From Bacteroidales bacterium UBA6340 (GTDB lineage: Bacteria > Bacteroidota > Bacteroidia > Bacteroidales > Paludibacteraceae): a DNA stretch of 37,009 bases. The notes below the pieces were generated by a model. It saw only the letters and a list, made by a program, of their open reading frames with translations, was not told the DNA's origin and did no database searches. Shown here in pieces: positions 33,829 to 37,009 of the stretch. Made by a program: the position numbers and the translations under genes. The stretch is taken from contig DJSG01000020.1 in assembly GCA_002440265.1 (NCBI GenBank), positions 5,199-42,207 on the forward strand, in the 5' to 3' direction. How positions within the stretch are numbered: the first letter of the stretch is position 1; each line of letters opens with the position of its first letter.

Positions 33829-34680
33829 ATGAAAAAACTTTTGTACTCAGTTTGCCTTTTGGCTTTCTTGCCCGCCGCAGTGCAGGCAACAGACCCTGTC
33901 AAGGACCCGCACGGTTTTGGTACGTATGTCGTCAAAAACCTGCCTATGTATGAACCTGCCGACCATAAACCGAATATCGCTAATGGGGTCAAAGACACTA
34001 TAGACCTCTATGTGGTTTCCTATGGAGATGACATCCGTTTCAAACAGGTATCACAGAAAAACTTTTTTGATGGCTCGGAAGTTTGGGGCAATCAGTTATT
34101 GATATGGAAGACAGGAGAAACTACTTGGAAAGAAATATATCGCTCTGCCCGTTCTGAGGATAATACAGTCGCCTATTCTGCATATAGTAATGGCTTGTTT
34201 GGCTATGGCGATGCCGCTATTCAACTCAATGCTTACGCCAAGATGTGGGGCAGCAATGGTCTCTATAGCGACTTGTTTGACTATAAGCGCGGCTACATCA
34301 ACACCCCGACCGGCGACCAAGTTGCACCTACGTTTGAAGCCACTCTGTCATACAGCGAGGACAACACCCAAGCCACGGTTACGTTCTCCAATCCGAGCGA
34401 GGAAGTCTTCTGGTTCATTGAGAACGGCAGCAGCAAGTCTATCCAGTTCCAAGATACCTATACATTCCCTGTGGCTGACGCTCAATCGGTCATCGTTTAT
34501 GCAGTGGACTTTGATGGCAATATGAGCCAACCCTGTCAAGTCTTCCCACAAGTGCAGACTTCCACCGTTATGGAGGAGCATATAGTATCTGATACGCCGC
34601 AAAAAGTACTTGTCAATGGGCAAATATACATTCTCCATCAAGGCAGCACCTACAATACTCAAGGGCAAATCATTGATTAA
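33829..34680 (+). CDS. Secreted two-domain protein of unknown function
   Basis: The 283-residue protein has a signal peptide (1-20, AAVQA-T). Residues about 21-165 form an aromatic beta-rich domain (ETTWKEIYRSARSED, AYAKMWGSNGLYSD); residues about 170-240 resemble an Ig-like domain (ATVTFSNPSEEVFWFIENGS). The end, QKVLVNGQIYILHQGSTYNTQG, is like the short C-terminal tails many secreted Bacteroidales proteins carry. No catalytic motif was recognised. It lies 41 nt after the GH78-like gene, so a role in binding the same glycan is likely but unproven. Confidence 0.85.
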   Translation: MKKLLYSVCLLAFLPAAVQATDPVKDPHGFGTYVVKNLPMYEPADHKPNIANGVKDTIDLYVVSYGDDIRFKQVSQKNFFDGSEVWGNQLLIWKTGETTWKEIYRSARSEDNTVAYSAYSNGLFGYGDAAIQLNAYAKMWGSNGLYSDLFDYKRGYINTPTGDQVAPTFEATLSYSEDNTQATVTFSNPSEEVFWFIENGSSKSIQFQDTYTFPVADAQSVIVYAVDFDGNMSQPCQVFPQVQTSTVMEEHIVSDTPQKVLVNGQIYILHQGSTYNTQGQIID

Positions 34681-34689
34681 GACTGCAAA

Positions 34690-34812
34690 ATGAAACCATA
34701 CATTCCGCTAAAAACAGAAATAATCCCTGTACAATGTGCGCTGATTCTGATGGTAAGCAGCAATTTAGGTTTAAGCAACGGAGGTTCCACATCTCCGGAA
34801 TATGCTATCTGA
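34690..34812 (+). CDS. 40-residue microprotein in the cluster
   Basis: ATG at 34690 opens 40 codons (starts MKPYIPLKTEIIPVQ, ends STSPEYAI, stop TGA 34810-34812), filling most of the 167-nt gap between two secreted proteins. The form MK-x-Y-x-x-P-x-T-E-I followed by a hydrophobic LILMVSS and a Gly/Ser-rich end resembles small Bacteroidales proteins I have seen of the type MK..Y..P.TEV......LM.S. Start lies 9 nt after the preceding stop. Function unknown. It could be chance, but the fit within the gap is good. Confidence 0.5.
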   Translation: MKPYIPLKTEIIPVQCALILMVSSNLGLSNGGSTSPEYAI

Positions 34813-34847
34813 CATAATCATTTTTACTAATCTCTAAATAATCCATT

Positions 34848-36110
34848 ATGAACCGTTTTTACACTGCATTGCTGGCTGTCATCGCCACAATGACCATGGC
34901 AAGCCAAGCGCAAGCCGAAACACGTTTCTATTTCTTTCGTCAGGGGACAACACTCCCCGCAGAGGTAAATAGTATCGATTTGCGCAACGAACAAGGCACT
35001 TCCATTCAGTGGAATAACCTTACCCTCATACCCGATACCACCGATTTTGCCTACATCAAGGTCGCAAACTCGTGGTTTTCGTTCAATCAGAACCTGCTTG
35101 CCACTACCGATATGTCGGCGGTAAAGGACGGGTATTTTGTCCTGAAGTTCCGTTCCAATCTCGCTTGTTCTAACCAATCCAATGCACTCAATATCCGTTT
35201 GAATAACGATGTCAGTTACCAACTCCGCGATGCACAATACTTCGATGGCAACTGGCACACACTTGTTTACAAGATAGCCGATGCCGCCAATCACCCTGTT
35301 TATACGGAATCGATGTCGGGCACGCAGTTCCAACTCCATTCCGATGGTTTGGGCGAAGGCTACATTGCTATCGATGTGGCATACCTCACCGATGATACTA
35401 CCCATCTGGATGCAGGTACCGCAGGCACTACCGTCACTACCGAACCCGAGGAAATACCCGAGCAGGGCAATCAGCGTATCTACCTCCGCAAAGGTTCTGC
35501 CGTTACGCCTGACGGGGTGGCGGAAACCGACTATTCCGAGACCTCTTTTGTTACCTCCGAGTGGGATAACTGTACGCCGTCTGCCGAGTTCCTCGGTATC
35601 ACTACACAGGAGAAATGGTGGTTCAATTTCCAACTGAAAAACAATGCTATGGTGGACCTATCCCCTGTCTATCGCACATGGCGTATGGTGGTTTGCCTGC
35701 GTAGTGAGGTGGTTGAGAACGGTACTGACCGCGGGCTTACTATCAACTTAGGTGGTAATGCCAAGGAATTTAATCTCGTTACCACCTATGCCGACTCGGC
35801 AAAGTTCGTTGTCAAAGAGTTGCCTTTGGAGAATGTGTTGCAGGGTGCTAAACACTTATCCAAATCGGCAGCAGGGGCTACCGTGGTTACTTTCTCCTCC
35901 GGCAACAATAATGCGGCAGGACGCACCATTCAATTTGATTACATTTATTTTACCAACGAAAAAGACACCGGAACTGATATCAGGAATACCGATATGCCGC
36001 AGCATACATTGGACACAAATGCTCCTTTCTATGACCTGCTCGGACGTCGCGTAGATACTTCCTATCGTGGCGTGGTGCTGCAAAACGGACAAAAGTATAT
36101 TCTGCAATAG
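34848..36110 (+). CDS. Secreted protein with duplicated beta-sandwich domain, unknown function
   Basis: The 420-residue protein has a signal peptide (1-23, ASQAQA-E) and two similar modules: about 24-190 starting RFYFFRQGTTLP, and about 216-385 starting RIYLRKGSAVTP. Both contain a W-x-x-F or WWFNFQL strand and end in an IAIDVAYL or IQFDYIYF strand, so an internal duplication is likely. Such sandwich domains often bind carbohydrate. The C-terminus YDLLGRRVDTSYRGVVLQNG is another short tail of the kind seen on secreted Bacteroidales proteins. It ends 3 nt before the GH128-like gene. Confidence 0.85.
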   Translation: MNRFYTALLAVIATMTMASQAQAETRFYFFRQGTTLPAEVNSIDLRNEQGTSIQWNNLTLIPDTTDFAYIKVANSWFSFNQNLLATTDMSAVKDGYFVLKFRSNLACSNQSNALNIRLNNDVSYQLRDAQYFDGNWHTLVYKIADAANHPVYTESMSGTQFQLHSDGLGEGYIAIDVAYLTDDTTHLDAGTAGTTVTTEPEEIPEQGNQRIYLRKGSAVTPDGVAETDYSETSFVTSEWDNCTPSAEFLGITTQEKWWFNFQLKNNAMVDLSPVYRTWRMVVCLRSEVVENGTDRGLTINLGGNAKEFNLVTTYADSAKFVVKELPLENVLQGAKHLSKSAAGATVVTFSSGNNNAAGRTIQFDYIYFTNEKDTGTDIRNTDMPQHTLDTNAPFYDLLGRRVDTSYRGVVLQNGQKYILQ

Positions 36111-36113
36111 AAA

Positions 36114-37009
36114 ATGTCTATCCGCCATTCCATATCACGCATATTCATCTATGCCTTGTGCATCGTCATACCTTGTGTATGTCTCCGTGCGCAAACGCGC
36201 AGTCCGAAGCGCGGCATCGGTTTCGACCAAAACAAGATGCAAGCCACCGACTTTGCCGCCCTCTCCCCTTCCGTCAGTTGGGGCTATTGCTGGGGTACTT
36301 CCACGTGGCAGGACACCTATGGCAATGGGGTAGCCTTCGTTCCTATGACGTGGAACGGAGGCTACAACGCTGCCGACCTTAGGCAATATCTCACCGCGCA
36401 CCCGGAAGTAGAATACCTCTTGGCGTTCAACGAACCCAATTTCCGCGACCAGGCGAATATAACACCTTCCGCTGCGGCTGCGGCTTGGGGTGGCTTGCAA
36501 GCCATTGCCGATGAGTTCTCTCTTAAACTTGTCTCGCCTGCACCCAACTGGTGCGGCTACTGCGTGGAGGAAAACGGCACTACCTACAACAACCCCTACG
36601 ACTGGTTGCGCGATTTCTTTGCCGCCTGCCCCGACTGCCGCGTGGACTATATCGCCGTCCATTTCTATATGGGCAACCGCGATGCCGTCAAAGGCAGTAT
36701 CGAGCAACTGTACAACCAATTCCGCAAGCCTATCTGGCTCACCGAGTTCAATATGGACAAGAACGGAATGGGGGACAATGGCACGGTCGACGAGCAGCGG
36801 GCGTTTATGGTGGATATGATTGACTGGATGGAGCAAGACTCCCGTATCTTCCGCTATGCATGGTTCCTCGCGCGTGGAGGTATCTTGCCCGACTTGCTGA
36901 CTTCCCATACAGGCGAACTCTCCCTGTTGGGCAATGTCTATGCCAATATGTCGTCCTACGACACCACGTTCTACCACGCCGTAGGGCGCATCGAGGCGGA
37001 GCATTATGT
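36114..37009 (+). CDS. GH128-like secreted glycoside hydrolase, partial at window edge
   Basis: 298 codons are visible, open to the end of the window. After a signal peptide (about 1-26) comes a TIM-barrel domain of the 'glycosyl hydrolase catalytic core' type: GIGFDQNK, VAFVPMTWN, the acid/base Glu107 in LLAFNEPN, SPAPNWC, YIAVHFYMG and the nucleophile Glu211 in IWLTEFNM. GH128 enzymes act on beta-1,3-glucan. From about residue 292 the phrase RIEAEHY begins what looks like a CBM6/35-type carbohydrate-binding module, which is cut off. It begins 3 nt after the previous stop, so it belongs to the rha-sus cluster. Confidence 0.88.
   Translation, partial: MSIRHSISRIFIYALCIVIPCVCLRAQTRSPKRGIGFDQNKMQATDFAALSPSVSWGYCWGTSTWQDTYGNGVAFVPMTWNGGYNAADLRQYLTAHPEVEYLLAFNEPNFRDQANITPSAAAAAWGGLQAIADEFSLKLVSPAPNWCGYCVEENGTTYNNPYDWLRDFFAACPDCRVDYIAVHFYMGNRDAVKGSIEQLYNQFRKPIWLTEFNMDKNGMGDNGTVDEQRAFMVDMIDWMEQDSRIFRYAWFLARGGILPDLLTSHTGELSLLGNVYANMSSYDTTFYHAVGRIEAEHY

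Noticed and set aside
36135..37004. 289-codon minus-strand frame at the right end
   Set aside because: Antisense to the GH128-like gene, whose catalytic motifs are clear on the plus strand.

Overview
The window looks like a chromosomal segment of a member of the Bacteroidales (Bacteroidetes). The evidence is two SusC/SusD pairs, lipoproteins with short Leu/Ala-rich signal peptides ending in Cys, promoters of the Bacteroidetes type (TTTG, about 20 bp, TAnnTTTG), almost no Shine-Dalgarno sequences, a secreted C10 protease with a type IX secretion (T9SS)-like C-terminal domain, and a rhamnose gene set in the Bacteroides style. Genus cannot be fixed from the sequence alone.

Layout. (1) 64-6924, minus strand: a susC-susD-lipoprotein operon with a leader of about 150 nt. 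Its substrate is unknown, because no enzyme or regulator lies inside the window. (2) 6925-7999: a 1.1-kb gene-poor island packed with repeats: about 20 copies of a 10-bp CTAG unit, a 12-bp triple repeat, several strong hairpins, a possible small RNA, and copies of a palindromic repeat that also sits in frame inside hisS. (3) 8000-11058, minus strand: tsaD, a small exosortase-family protein and tryptophanase, closely spaced and ending at a clear terminator. (4) 11140-18787, plus strand: waaA (Kdo transferase) and hisS, divergent from tsaD with interleaved promoters, then a 1480-residue C10 protease overlapping a low-molecular-weight tyrosine phosphatase. (5) 19021-37009: an AraC regulator divergent from a long plus-strand cluster, rhaB-rhaA-rhaT-rhaD, then susC-susD-surface lipoprotein, GH3, a GH78-like enzyme broken at a C9 tract, a secreted two-domain protein, a 40-residue microprotein, a second secreted duplicated-domain protein, and a GH128-like enzyme cut by the window edge.

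How region 5 may work (inference). SusC/SusD and the surface lipoprotein capture a rhamnose-containing glycan. The GH128-like, GH3 and GH78-like enzymes cut it. RhaT imports L-rhamnose, and RhaA, RhaB and RhaD convert it to dihydroxyacetone phosphate and lactaldehyde. The four catabolic genes overlap by 1-4 nt and susC starts 4 nt after rhaD, so catabolism and glycan capture look like one transcription unit under a RhaR-like activator. This joint unit, with a possible poly-C switch in its GH78-like gene, is the best candidate here for a little-described system. The in-frame palindromic insertion in hisS is the most distinctive single-gene observation.
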